Below are positions 13,780 to 21,007 of a DNA stretch of 21,007 bases, piece by piece. The stretch is from CAZALT01 sp964485515 (GTDB taxonomy: Bacteria; Actinomycetota; Acidimicrobiia; Acidimicrobiales; Acidimicrobilacustridaceae). The position numbers and the translations under genes were made by a program. Each line of letters begins with the position of its first letter. The first letter of the stretch is position 1. The stretch lies in contig CAZALT010000048.1 of the NCBI GenBank assembly GCA_964485515.1, positions 1 through 21,007 on the forward strand, read 5' to 3'. The notes under the pieces are model-generated. The model had not been told where the DNA came from. It made no database searches and was given only the letters and a program-made list of their open reading frames with translations.

Positions 13780-14742
13780 TCACGTGAGCGTCGAGGCCGG
13801 GACCCGACCCATGCGGCCGGCGTTGAAGTCTTCGATCGCCTCGAGGATCTGCGCCTTGGTGTTCATGAGGAACGGTCCGTAGTGGGCGATCGGTTCGCGG
13901 ATCGGGAGCCCGCCGAGCAGCAGGACCTCGAGCTCGGGGGAGTCGTCGGGCTGGGTCTCTGCACCCTCGACGACCACGGCGTCGCCGGGTCCGAACACCA
14001 CCAGCTCGTGCGCGTCGATCGGGCGTCGTTGCGCTCCCGCATAGCCGCGTCCGCTCAAGACGTAGGCGAGCGAGCTGAACGTCGGGTTCCACGGCAGCTT
14101 CACCTCGGCACCGGGTGAGACGCTGACATGGGAGTAGGTGATGGGCGTGTGGGTGGAGCCGGGACCGTGGTGCGGTCCGAGGTCGCCGGCGATGAGCCGG
14201 ATGAGCGCGCCGCCGTCGTGCGACGTGAGCAGCGTGAGGTCCTCCGCCTCGATGGCCTGGTAGCGCGGCTCGGTGAACTTGAGCGCGGCGGGGAGGTTGA
14301 CCCAGAGCTGCACGCCGTGGGTCCGTCCACCGTGGCGCCTGAAGACCTCGGTCGGGACCTCGTCGTGGAGGATTCCCGCGCCAGCGGTCATCCACTGGGT
14401 GTCGCCCTCGCCGATGATGCCGCCGCCTCCGTTGGAGTCGTGGTGCTCCATGACGCCGTCGATCATGTAGGTGACGGTCTCGAACCCGCGGTGGGGGTGC
14501 CACGGAGCGCCGACAGCTTGGTTTGGGGCGTAGTCGACGGGCCCCATCTGATCGAGGAGGAAGAAGGGGTCGGCGACGTGGCTGTCGATGACGCCCGGGA
14601 ACGGGCGCCAGACCTCGAAGCCCGCGCCTTCGACGGCGTGGTGCGCCTTGACCACCCGGTCGACGGGGCGGATGAGGGCCGAGGCGTCGGGCTGTTCGAC
14701 CCGGGGAAGCACGATCGGGTTGTCGACGGTGATGGCGGGCAT
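13780..14742 (-). CDS. Pirin-family protein
   Basis: A bicupin metalloprotein of 320 residues. Bacterial pirins include quercetin-2,3-dioxygenase-active proteins and enzyme-binding redox modulators. All four metal ligands of the N-terminal cupin are present: His82 and His84 in PWHPHRGFETVTYM, and His126 and Glu128 in GAGILHDE, matching the His-His-His-Glu set of human pirin. Other family motifs are DPFFLLDQMGPVDYAPN, GVQLWVNLP and GGLPIREPIAHYGPFLMNT at the C-terminus. The ATG at 14742 follows GAGGGGG by about 6 nt; the same frame is open far upstream into the next gene, but that part is antisense readthrough. Its promoter region has the palindrome also found between yceI and marR, so it is probably under the same repressor. 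Confidence 0.95.
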   Translation of the reverse strand: MPAITVDNPIVLPRVEQPDASALIRPVDRVVKAHHAVEGAGFEVWRPFPGVIDSHVADPFFLLDQMGPVDYAPNQAVGAPWHPHRGFETVTYMIDGVMEHHDSNGGGGIIGEGDTQWMTAGAGILHDEVPTEVFRRHGGRTHGVQLWVNLPAALKFTEPRYQAIEAEDLTLLTSHDGGALIRLIAGDLGPHHGPGSTHTPITYSHVSVSPGAEVKLPWNPTFSSLAYVLSGRGYAGAQRRPIDAHELVVFGPGDAVVVEGAETQPDDSPELEVLLLGGLPIREPIAHYGPFLMNTKAQILEAIEDFNAGRMGRVPASTLT

Positions 14743-14780
14743 GGGGTTCCCCCTCGATGGTTGGAGGTCGAGCGGCGACC

Positions 14781-14786
14781 ATAGTA
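14781..14786 (-). promoter_or_regulatory. -10 element of the pirin gene
   Basis: TACTAT on the minus strand lies about 38 nt before the pirin ATG. The MarR-type palindrome abuts it immediately upstream, in the -10/-35 spacer. No good -35 is visible. Confidence 0.5.
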
Positions 14787-14800
14787 GTTGATGATTCAAC
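14787..14800. promoter_or_regulatory. MarR-type operator copy 3, in the pirin promoter
   Basis: GTTGA-TGAT-TCAAC is a perfect inverted repeat with the same arms and spacer length as the sites at 8375 and 8407. It lies directly against the pirin -10 box. Confidence 0.6.
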
Positions 14801-14904
14801 CAACCGTTCGTGCGGTTCCGGTATTCCCGACGAGCACCTTCGCCCGACAGCCTTCGTTCGACTGGATGACACGGCGCGTCGCCTCGACAGGTCAGACTGG
14901 GCCG

Positions 14905-17352
14905 ATGTCCAGGAAGGAGCGACGCGGGCAACCCATCCTCACGCCCCTCGTGCAGGATCGATGGCTGCCGTCGGTGTTCAGCCTCGTCCCCGACGGAGCG
15001 TCCCGTCGACGCCCGTCCGACGTCGTCCGGATCGTCCTGTCGCTCGCCGTCATCGTCCTGGCCGTCGCAGGCACGACATGGCTCACCGAAGGTCAGAAGT
15101 GGGTCGGCGACGGCGTTGATGCGGTGCCCGACGGCCTGCACTGGGTCCTCATCGCGGTCGGCCCGGGCCTGCTGACCCTCGCCGTCCTGGTCATCCTCGT
15201 GTCCGCTGTCGTCGCCCGGCGGGTGGGCCTGGGCCTCGCGGTGTTCGGGGCCGGGCTCGGCGCGGCGTTCGTGTCCCTCTCGCTCGACGCGGCGTTCGGC
15301 GACCGGAACTACGAGAACCTCGTGCACGCCGGCATCGACACCACGAACTTCGATCACCGCTTCCCGCCGTTGCTCCTCACCGTCTCGCTGGCCATGGCCT
15401 TCGCCGCCACGCCGTTCCTGACGCTGCCGGCCACGCGCCTCGTCCGCATGCTCGTCTTCACCGCGGCCGGGTGCTGCCTGGCAATTGGTGTCGGGTTCCC
15501 GGCTGCCATCGCCGTGGCGCTGGCCGTGGCGTGGGGGTGTGCCGCCGCCGCGCACCTGGCCATCGGTTCACCCGCCGCCACGCCGGCGCGCTCCGACATC
15601 GTCGATGCGCTGCGCTCGTTCGGCATCGACGTCGAGGTCGGCCAGATCGCCCTAGACCCGGTGCAGGTGTGGGGCGAGTCGCGCTTCCTCGTCGACGACG
15701 GCACCCAACCGCCGCTGCAGGTGGCGGCCATCGGCCGCGATGCCAGCGACGCCCGCCTGTTCTCCAAGATCACCCGGGCGGTCTGGTACAAGGACTCGGG
15801 CCCTTCGATGATGCTCAACCGTGGTCAGCAGGTCGAGCACCAGGCCTTCGTCCTGCTGCTCGCCGAGCGGGTCCAGGTGGTGGTCCCCGACCTCGTCGCC
15901 GTCGGCGTGGTCGGCGAGTCGGAGAGCGCGTTGCTCGTGACCCGACCGCCCGCCGGTACCCCGCTGTCCGAGCTCGACGAGGCCGAGCTCACCGACGACC
16001 TGCTCGATCGAGCGTGGCGAGCGGTCGTCGAGCTGCACGGTGCACGGCTCTGCCACGGCCGACTCGCCATGGGGGAGCTGCTCGTCGGCCCCGATGGGTC
16101 CGTCGCCGTCCGCGACGCCAGCACGATGACGTCGTCCGCTCCGCCCCAACGCGTGGCCCAGGACAGCGTCGACTTCCTCGTCACCACCGCAGCGGTGGTC
16201 GGCGTCGATCGAGCAGTTGCGGCGGCGGGCCGGGCGCTCGGTCCCGACGGACTCGTCGACCTCGTCCCGCTCGCGCAGCCCGGCGTGGTGGCCAGGCCGA
16301 TCCGAAAGGCGATCACCAAACCCAAGGTGCTCGTCGCCGAGATCCGTTCGGCGCTCATCGCGGCCACGGGCATCGAGGAGCCTCCTCTCGCCGAGCTGCG
16401 CCGCGTCAAGCCGTCGAGCATCGCCATGGCCGCCGGCGCCGCGCTGGGCGTCTACCTGCTCATCGGTGAGCTGTCGAGCGTCGCCGACCAGGGCAACGTC
16501 TTCCAGGACCCCAACTGGGGTTGGATCATCGTCGTGGTGCTGTTCTCGCAGACTCCGCAGTTCGCCCAGGCCGTAGGGATGCTCGGGTCCGTGGCCGAAC
16601 CGCTCCCGCTCGGTCCGGCCACCGGTGTCCAGTTCGCCAACCAGTTCATGGGCCTGGTCGGCGGCACTGTCGCCACCACCGCGCTGGTCGTGCGGTTCTT
16701 CCAGAAGCGCGGCCTCAGCGTGGCGATCGCCGTCAGCTCCGGGGTGCTCAACACGGTCGCCGCGATGATCGCCCAGACGATCCTCTGCGTCGTCGGGCTG
16801 ATCTTCACGATGTCGGACTTCGCGTTTGCCTCGACGAGCGAGACGTCGGGCGGGGGGAGTGACGGCGACGCGCAGACGGTGGCCGTCGTGATCATCGTCG
16901 TCGCTGGTGTCGTGGGGGCCGTGATGCTCATGCCTCGCCTGCGGTCGAGGCTCCGGGCCGCCATCGCCCCGCAGTTCCAGTCGGCGCGGTCGAACTTCCG
17001 CGAGATCTCGCGGACTCCGGGGAAGGTCGCGCAGCTCTTCGGCGGCAACGTCGCCTCGCAGCTGTTGTTCGCACTCACGCTCAGCGCCGCGCTGCACGCC
17101 TACGACCAGTCGCTTCCGCTCCTCCAGGTCCTCGTCATCAACACCTTCGCCTCGCTCATCGGGGGGATCGCTCCGATCCCGGGCGGCATGGGGGTCATCG
17201 AGGCGGGGCTCATCGGGGGGTTCACCGCGGCGGGCGTACCCGAGGGGCCGGCCATCGCCGCCACGTTCACCGCCCGCCTGTTCACGGCCTACCTTCCACC
17301 CATCTGGGGCTGGGTGTCGCTCGACTGGTTGCGCAAGCACGACTACGTCTGA
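14905..17352 (+). CDS. Large membrane protein: UPF0104 flippase-like domain joined to a degenerate kinase
   Basis: An 815-residue membrane protein. About five or six hydrophobic helices come first (roughly 40-205). A soluble region follows (about 215-430) with kinase-like traits: FSKITRAVWYKD as possible ATP-lysine strand, HGRLAMGELLV (384-394) in the place of the catalytic loop, and VAVRDAS for the DFG-type loop. The loop lacks the usual Asp and Asn, so it is probably a pseudokinase. About six or more helices then follow (about 480-815), ending in the motif GGIAPIPGGMGVIEAGL (753-769), typical of the lysylphosphatidylglycerol-synthase TM/UPF0104 (AglD-like) family. No aminoacyl-transferase domain follows, so it is not a full MprF. 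The ATG at 14905 is preferred; the frame is open to 14788, inside the pirin operator. A role in lipid or polyprenyl-linked transport is inference. Confidence 0.8.
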   Translation: MSRKERRGQPILTPLVQDRWLPSVFSLVPDGASRRRPSDVVRIVLSLAVIVLAVAGTTWLTEGQKWVGDGVDAVPDGLHWVLIAVGPGLLTLAVLVILVSAVVARRVGLGLAVFGAGLGAAFVSLSLDAAFGDRNYENLVHAGIDTTNFDHRFPPLLLTVSLAMAFAATPFLTLPATRLVRMLVFTAAGCCLAIGVGFPAAIAVALAVAWGCAAAAHLAIGSPAATPARSDIVDALRSFGIDVEVGQIALDPVQVWGESRFLVDDGTQPPLQVAAIGRDASDARLFSKITRAVWYKDSGPSMMLNRGQQVEHQAFVLLLAERVQVVVPDLVAVGVVGESESALLVTRPPAGTPLSELDEAELTDDLLDRAWRAVVELHGARLCHGRLAMGELLVGPDGSVAVRDASTMTSSAPPQRVAQDSVDFLVTTAAVVGVDRAVAAAGRALGPDGLVDLVPLAQPGVVARPIRKAITKPKVLVAEIRSALIAATGIEEPPLAELRRVKPSSIAMAAGAALGVYLLIGELSSVADQGNVFQDPNWGWIIVVVLFSQTPQFAQAVGMLGSVAEPLPLGPATGVQFANQFMGLVGGTVATTALVVRFFQKRGLSVAIAVSSGVLNTVAAMIAQTILCVVGLIFTMSDFAFASTSETSGGGSDGDAQTVAVVIIVVAGVVGAVMLMPRLRSRLRAAIAPQFQSARSNFREISRTPGKVAQLFGGNVASQLLFALTLSAALHAYDQSLPLLQVLVINTFASLIGGIAPIPGGMGVIEAGLIGGFTAAGVPEGPAIAATFTARLFTAYLPPIWGWVSLDWLRKHDYV

Positions 17353-17390
17353 GCTCCACCTCCTCGAAAACGTGGTTCCGTGACAATTGG

Positions 17391-17419
17391 CTGACAGGTG
17401 GGGCCGATCTCTTTACGGT
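17391..17419 (+). promoter_or_regulatory. Promoter of the secreted-protein gene (CTGACA - 17 bp - TACGGT)
   Basis: CTGACA at 17391-17396 and TACGGT at 17414-17419 have the ideal 17-bp spacing. The predicted start near 17426 leaves a leader of about 73 nt. Confidence 0.65.
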
Positions 17420-17426
17420 GGGCCAA

Positions 17427-17443
17427 ACGACCTAGTTGGTCGT
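17427..17443 (+). other. Stem-loop at the 5' end of the secreted-protein mRNA
   Basis: ACGACC (17427-17432) and GGTCGT (17438-17443) pair around the loop TAGTT. It sits at the predicted transcript start, a place where hairpins can protect mRNA. Confidence 0.4.
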
Positions 17444-17498
17444 CGGCCGGGCTCGGGGTGTTCGATCTCGGCGTTCACACACGGAGAGGGAGGAATGT

Positions 17499-17912
17499 GT
17501 GAAGCGTTTCCTGAAACCACTGATCGCGTTGGTCATGGTCGTCGCACTGGTGGCGCCCGCCGTCGCAGCTGCCGAGGCGGCGCCCGCGAGGTCCCGGGTG
17601 TCGGTGCAAGAGCAGAAGGTCTCGACCTTCATGACCGACAGCATCAAGCTCACCCAGATCAAGCTGTCGCCCACCACCAAGAAGTTCGTCAACTGGATCC
17701 TGGCCGCCACGCTGCCATCGATCTGTCCGATCATGGGTGGCCTCGCGGCGCCCGAGCTCCAGGCGTTCGTCACCGATGCCTGCAAGCAGTTGGCGGCAGT
17801 ACCCGATCCATGGACCGCGCTGGGGCAGTTCATACCCTTGCTGTGCGGAGACCCAGGAGCGATCTTCCCCGACTACGAGAACCTGTTCGTGGTCGCCTGC
17901 AAGTTCCTGTAG
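17499..17912 (+). CDS. Small secreted protein with four cysteines, unknown family
   Basis: I do not recognise this 137-residue protein. It starts with a clear Sec signal peptide: a basic KRFLK, a hydrophobic core (LIALVMVVALVAPAVA) and an Ala-rich cleavage region near residues 23-28. The mature part of about 110 residues is moderately basic at first (KLTQIKLSPTTKKFVNW), then largely helical or hydrophobic. It has four cysteines at 76, 95, 116 and 134, spaced about 18-21 residues apart, which suggests two disulfides outside the membrane. It ends in CKFL. The GTG at 17499 is supported by GGGAGGA 4-5 nt upstream. The strong promoter and leader stem-loop imply high expression. It is monocistronic, between the UPF0104 protein and a TetR gene. 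A role as an extracellular or cell-wall protein is inference. Confidence 0.75.
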   Translation: MKRFLKPLIALVMVVALVAPAVAAAEAAPARSRVSVQEQKVSTFMTDSIKLTQIKLSPTTKKFVNWILAATLPSICPIMGGLAAPELQAFVTDACKQLAAVPDPWTALGQFIPLLCGDPGAIFPDYENLFVVACKFL

Positions 17913-17957
17913 CGCGCAGGTGACGATGGTGCCCGTAGCGGGTCCCGTCCAGACGAT

Positions 17958-17993
17958 GACGGACCGCGCCGAACGCCATCGGCGTGGTCCGTC
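17958..17993. terminator. Long GC-rich hairpin after the secreted-protein gene
   Basis: GACGGACC (17958-17965) pairs with GGTCCGTC (17986-17993). Inside it CGCCGA (17967-17972) pairs with TCGGCG (17979-17984), with one G-T position between and a 6-nt loop. No T-tract follows. It is 45 bp after the stop, so an intrinsic terminator or 3' stabiliser is likely. Confidence 0.6.
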
Positions 17994-18023
17994 TCGCGTC
18001 CCGGGTCGGTCAGCCGAAGATCT

Positions 18024-18053
18024 CGGACAGATCTAGGTCGTACGGACTACAGT
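18024..18053 (+). promoter_or_regulatory. Candidate promoter of the TetR gene
   Basis: CGGACA (18024-18029) and TACAGT (18048-18053) are 18 bp apart, giving a leader of about 80 nt before the ATG at 18141. The -35 match is partial. Confidence 0.4.
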
Positions 18054-18140
18054 GTCGATCGTCACATGGACCTGCGGCCACCAGCCGCTACCAGCGTGGG
18101 TGGGACGTCTTGGACGGACCACCGGGGGAGGGGATAGGGC

Positions 18141-18860
<720 letters not shown>

Positions 18861-18901
18861 CGGCCATCGGGGTCGCCCCGGAGATGCCAGGGGTGCGACG
18901 T

Positions 18902-18935
18902 CGGGTGACGGTCAGATGCCGGGTGACGGTCAGAT
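18902..18935. repeat. 16-bp duplication containing the phosphotransferase stop codon
   Basis: CGGGTGACGGTCAGAT occurs at 18902-18917 and 18920-18935. The stop codon of the minus-strand gene (plus-strand TCA at 18930-18932) lies in the second copy. The duplicate sits just downstream of the gene. Confidence 0.95.
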
Positions 18936-20006
18936 CAAGGCGAGCGAGTCCAGGTCGCGGATGGCGGCCAACGAGCGCGTCAGCATGGCGGTGAACATGT
19001 CATCGCCCCGATCGGTCTGGGTGCCGTACGCGGCCCCGAAGATCGTGATGAGCGGCCCCTGGAGCATGGCGAAGCGGTAGTCCTCGAAGCACAGGTGCAA
19101 CGGGTAGTCGGCCACCCCGTGGGCGAGCAGCGCGCCGTGGTAGGCCGCCACCAGATCGTCTTCGGTTGCTCGGCGAACGTCGGGTTCGAGCCCGGTCTCG
19201 AGCAGATAGGCGACATCTCGGGTGGGCAGACCGATGGCCTGGGTCTGCCAGTCGAGCGCGACCACGTCGGTGTCGTCGGCGTCGACGGGGAACATCAGGT
19301 TGTCGAGGCGGTAGTCGCCGTGGATCAACGCGAAGCGCTCCCGCCGACCGAGCAGCCACGCGGGAAGGGCCGCGCCGATGTCGCGCAGCAGAGCGGGGTC
19401 GTCCGGTCCGAACCTGGTGCCGAGCCGAGCGAGGAACAGGTCGACGGCGCCATCGAAGAACTCGCCGGTCATGGCGGCGGACTCCTCCGTGTCGAGGTTG
19501 AGCCAGTCGTTGTCGACCAGGGTCGGATCGCACCACGTGCCGGCGTGGAGACCGGCGAGGTTGACCACGGCGTGCTCGGCCCGATCGGGCGTGCATCCGC
19601 CGATCTGGTCGCCCTGCTCACGAGGCGCGAGGTCTTCGAGGACCAGGACGAAGGACGAGTGGTCCTCGTTGGCCGCCATGTAGTGCACGGCGGGCGCACG
19701 CACGGCGAGACGTGACGCGTAGACGCGGTAGAAGGACAACTCGGCCTTGTAGGCGCCACCGACCATCGAGCGGATGTCCTCGTTGGGCGACGGCAGCTTG
19801 GCGACCATCGTGGACGGGAGGTCGGTCGGGCCGTCGTAGGTGACGCGCAGTCGGAAGCTCTCGCCCATCTGGCCGGTGCCGACGGCGGTGACGTCGAGGT
19901 GGGTGACGGTCACGTCGTGGTCCTCGGAGCGCAGGGCGGCGGTGAGCCACTCGGTGGTGAGCTGGTCGGGGTGGTCGGCGATGGGCTTCGTGTCTCCGGC
20001 GCTCAT
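18930..20006 (-). CDS. Phosphotransferase of the ecdysteroid-kinase-like / APH superfamily
   Basis: A 358-residue small-molecule kinase of the aminoglycoside-phosphotransferase fold. The N-lobe lysine is in STMVAKLPSP (about Lys70) with a partner glutamate in AYKAELSFYRVYA. The hinge is FVLVLEDLAPREQGDQ (about 119-134). The catalytic loop is IHGDYRLDNLMF (Asp231, Asn236) and the metal aspartate is in VVALDWQT (Asp252). The longer form and LEDL/HGDYRLDN wording match the ecdysteroid-kinase-like family more than antibiotic kinases, so I would not call it a resistance gene. Its ATG follows GAGAGGA by 7 nt, 12 bp after the stop of the SDR gene, so it is in the same operon. With a dienoyl-CoA reductase-like partner, a substrate from lipid, sterol or hydroxyacyl catabolism is plausible but unproven. 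Confidence 0.85.
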   Translation of the reverse strand: MSAGDTKPIADHPDQLTTEWLTAALRSEDHDVTVTHLDVTAVGTGQMGESFRLRVTYDGPTDLPSTMVAKLPSPNEDIRSMVGGAYKAELSFYRVYASRLAVRAPAVHYMAANEDHSSFVLVLEDLAPREQGDQIGGCTPDRAEHAVVNLAGLHAGTWCDPTLVDNDWLNLDTEESAAMTGEFFDGAVDLFLARLGTRFGPDDPALLRDIGAALPAWLLGRRERFALIHGDYRLDNLMFPVDADDTDVVALDWQTQAIGLPTRDVAYLLETGLEPDVRRATEDDLVAAYHGALLAHGVADYPLHLCFEDYRFAMLQGPLITIFGAAYGTQTDRGDDMFTAMLTRSLAAIRDLDSLALI

Positions 20007-20018
20007 GGTGCTGTCCTC

Positions 20019-20966
20019 TCAGCCGATCTCGAACGGGCCGCGGCCCATCTGGTCGCGCACGGTGATCACCGGTGGGTTGGTGAGGAGACGGCGCTGCCAG
20101 TTGGCGCCGTCGACCACCAGCGTGTGGCCGCTGATGAACCGGGCGTAGGGCGAGCACAGGAAGGTGGCGGCCCAGCCCAGTTCGCGCAGACGTCCGACGC
20201 GCATGGCGGGCTGGCGGTCGCCCTTGTCGTCGAGGGTCTTGAGGTTGCCCTTGATGTCGGCGGTCATGTCTTCGTGTGGGAACAGGCCGGGCACGAGGCC
20301 GTTGACCTGGATGCCGTACGGGCCCCACTCGACGGCGAGGGTCTCCACCATGTTCTTGACACCGGCCTTGGCCGCGGCGGAGTGGGCGAAGCCGGGACCG
20401 CCGGTCCAGGCGTAGGAGGCGCCGACGTTGACGATGGAGCCCGCCGTAGCCGCCTCCAGGTGGCGACGGGCGAACTCGCGGGCGCAGAAGTAGGTGCCGT
20501 TGAGCGTGATGTCGACGACGGTGCGCCAGGCGTTGGGTGACATGTCCTCGGCCGGGACCGGGAAGTTGGCCGCCGCGTTGTTGATGAGGATGTCGGGCAG
20601 GGCGAAGGTGGCTTCGGCGTCGTCGAACGCCGCGGCGATGGAGTCGGGGTCGCGGATGTCGCACCCGACGGTGCTGACCGTGCCGCCGATGGCCTCGATG
20701 CGGGCCCGTCCTTCGGCGAGGTGCTCGGGCTTGCGGCTGGCGATGACGATGTTGGCGCCGAGCCGGGCGAACTCCTGGGCGATGGCCGAGCCGAGGCCCG
20801 TGCCGCCGCCGGTGACCAAGACGGTCGAGCTCTCGTACGTGCCGGCGGGGAGCGCACTCTGGCCGAGGTCGGCGGGTTCGGGCAACCCAGGCGTGGGCTG
20901 GGTGGGGCTCAGATCGCCGGGAGTCGGGTCGTCGGACGTGGAGTCGGTGGGCGTGGGGTCGGACAT
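20019..20966 (-). CDS. SDR oxidoreductase of the 2,4-dienoyl-CoA reductase type
   Basis: A 315-residue short-chain dehydrogenase. The NADP(H) site is VTGGGTGLG (51-59) with SRKP (77-80) favouring NADPH. It lacks the classic Tyr-x-x-x-Lys: the Tyr position is Ser196 before Lys200. Instead Asn134, Tyr185, Ser196 and Lys200 have exactly the spacing of Asn148, Tyr199, Ser210 and Lys214 of human mitochondrial 2,4-dienoyl-CoA reductase, as I recall that enzyme. AKAGVKNMVETLAVEWGPYGIQVNGLVPG also fits that group. The likely reaction is NADPH reduction of 2,4-dienoyl-CoA during unsaturated fatty-acid oxidation. About 45 Pro/Thr/Asp-rich residues precede the fold and are probably disordered. The ATG at 20966 follows GGGAG closely, one base after the TGA of the upstream gene, so translation is coupled. 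The phosphotransferase gene follows. Confidence 0.88.
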   Translation of the reverse strand: MSDPTPTDSTSDDPTPGDLSPTQPTPGLPEPADLGQSALPAGTYESSTVLVTGGGTGLGSAIAQEFARLGANIVIASRKPEHLAEGRARIEAIGGTVSTVGCDIRDPDSIAAAFDDAEATFALPDILINNAAANFPVPAEDMSPNAWRTVVDITLNGTYFCAREFARRHLEAATAGSIVNVGASYAWTGGPGFAHSAAAKAGVKNMVETLAVEWGPYGIQVNGLVPGLFPHEDMTADIKGNLKTLDDKGDRQPAMRVGRLRELGWAATFLCSPYARFISGHTLVVDGANWQRRLLTNPPVITVRDQMGRGPFEIG

Positions 20967-20967
20967 G

Positions 20968-21007
20968 TCAGCTCCCGGTGTAGCGCGGCTCGCGCTGCTC
21001 GGCGCGC
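20968..21007 (-). CDS. C-terminal end of an upstream gene, possibly enoyl-CoA hydratase
   Basis: The minus strand at the right edge reads RAEQREPRYTGS then TGA (plus-strand 20968-20970), one base before the SDR start. A Glu-Pro-Arg-Tyr-Thr-Gly ending resembles crotonase-family (enoyl-CoA hydratase) C-termini, which would fit the operon. Only 12 residues are available, so the family call is a guess; that a gene ends here is supported by the tight coupling with the next start. Confidence 0.45.
   Translation of the reverse strand, partial: RAEQREPRYTGS

Noticed and set aside
14788..14904. Upstream extension of the UPF0104/kinase-like protein to an ATG at 14788
   Set aside because: It would begin within the pirin operator and adds residues without family character; the ATG at 14905 is more likely, although no good ribosome-binding site decides it.
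14743..15555. Upstream extension of the pirin frame
   Set aside because: The frame is open, but it runs antisense through the next gene and past the pirin promoter; the ATG at 14742 has a strong Shine-Dalgarno and matches the family start.
15652..17340. Minus-strand open frame of 562 codons opposite the UPF0104/kinase-like protein
   Set aside because: Shadow of the real gene, with charged low-complexity translation and no motif.
18930..20006. Antibiotic-resistance interpretation of the APH-fold gene
   Set aside because: The motif style and operon context with an acyl-CoA-type SDR fit the ecdysteroid-kinase-like group, not aminoglycoside kinases.

Overview
This 21 kb window is high-GC, densely coded chromosomal DNA. 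GTG starts are common and promoters carry TAnnnT-type -10 elements. Together with the gene content this suggests an actinobacterium, and Acidimicrobiia is my best guess; there is no rRNA or marker gene here to prove it. I see no phage genes, transposases, CRISPR arrays, tRNAs or rRNAs. Twenty coding regions are supported, of which two are cut by the window edges.

Layout. 1-1185 (minus): N-terminus of a DEAD/DEAH-box helicase, translationally coupled behind an MtfA-like M90 metallopeptidase. 1501-3940 (plus): an MFS transporter and a PAS-GGDEF diguanylate cyclase. 3961-5642: an acetoacetate decarboxylase-family protein divergent from a DUF2889 protein. 5650-7639: murB (minus) and a degenerate cupin protein (plus). 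7800-8935: YceI-family protein (minus) divergent from a MarR regulator (plus). 8939-11782 (minus): bioA and a double-length TetR-like protein. 11916-14742: M3 oligoendopeptidase (plus) convergent with pirin (minus). 14905-17912 (plus): a large membrane protein joining a flippase-like UPF0104 region to a degenerate kinase, then a small secreted four-cysteine protein with a strong promoter. 18141-18860 (plus): TetR regulator. 18930-21007 (minus): a lipid-catabolism-type operon with a possible enoyl-CoA hydratase tail, a 2,4-dienoyl-CoA reductase-like SDR and an ecdysteroid-kinase-like phosphotransferase.

Three patterns connect the genes. (1) A 14-bp palindrome, GTTGA-N4-TCAAC, occurs twice between yceI and marR and once in the pirin promoter 6.4 kb away, suggesting a small MarR regulon. 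(2) Several genes have short tandem duplications at their 3' ends. At three of them the repeated unit contains the stop codon, including five copies of GCGGCCTGA after the MFS gene. (3) Genes split into those with a clear Shine-Dalgarno and those with a TAnnnT box 6-9 nt before the start and no Shine-Dalgarno, which are probably leaderless.

Most genes are ordinary housekeeping or metabolic functions. The points most worth a second look are the putative MarR/pirin/YceI regulon, the stop-codon repeats, the insertion inside the GGDEF domain, the duplicated TetR-like protein and the secreted four-cysteine protein.
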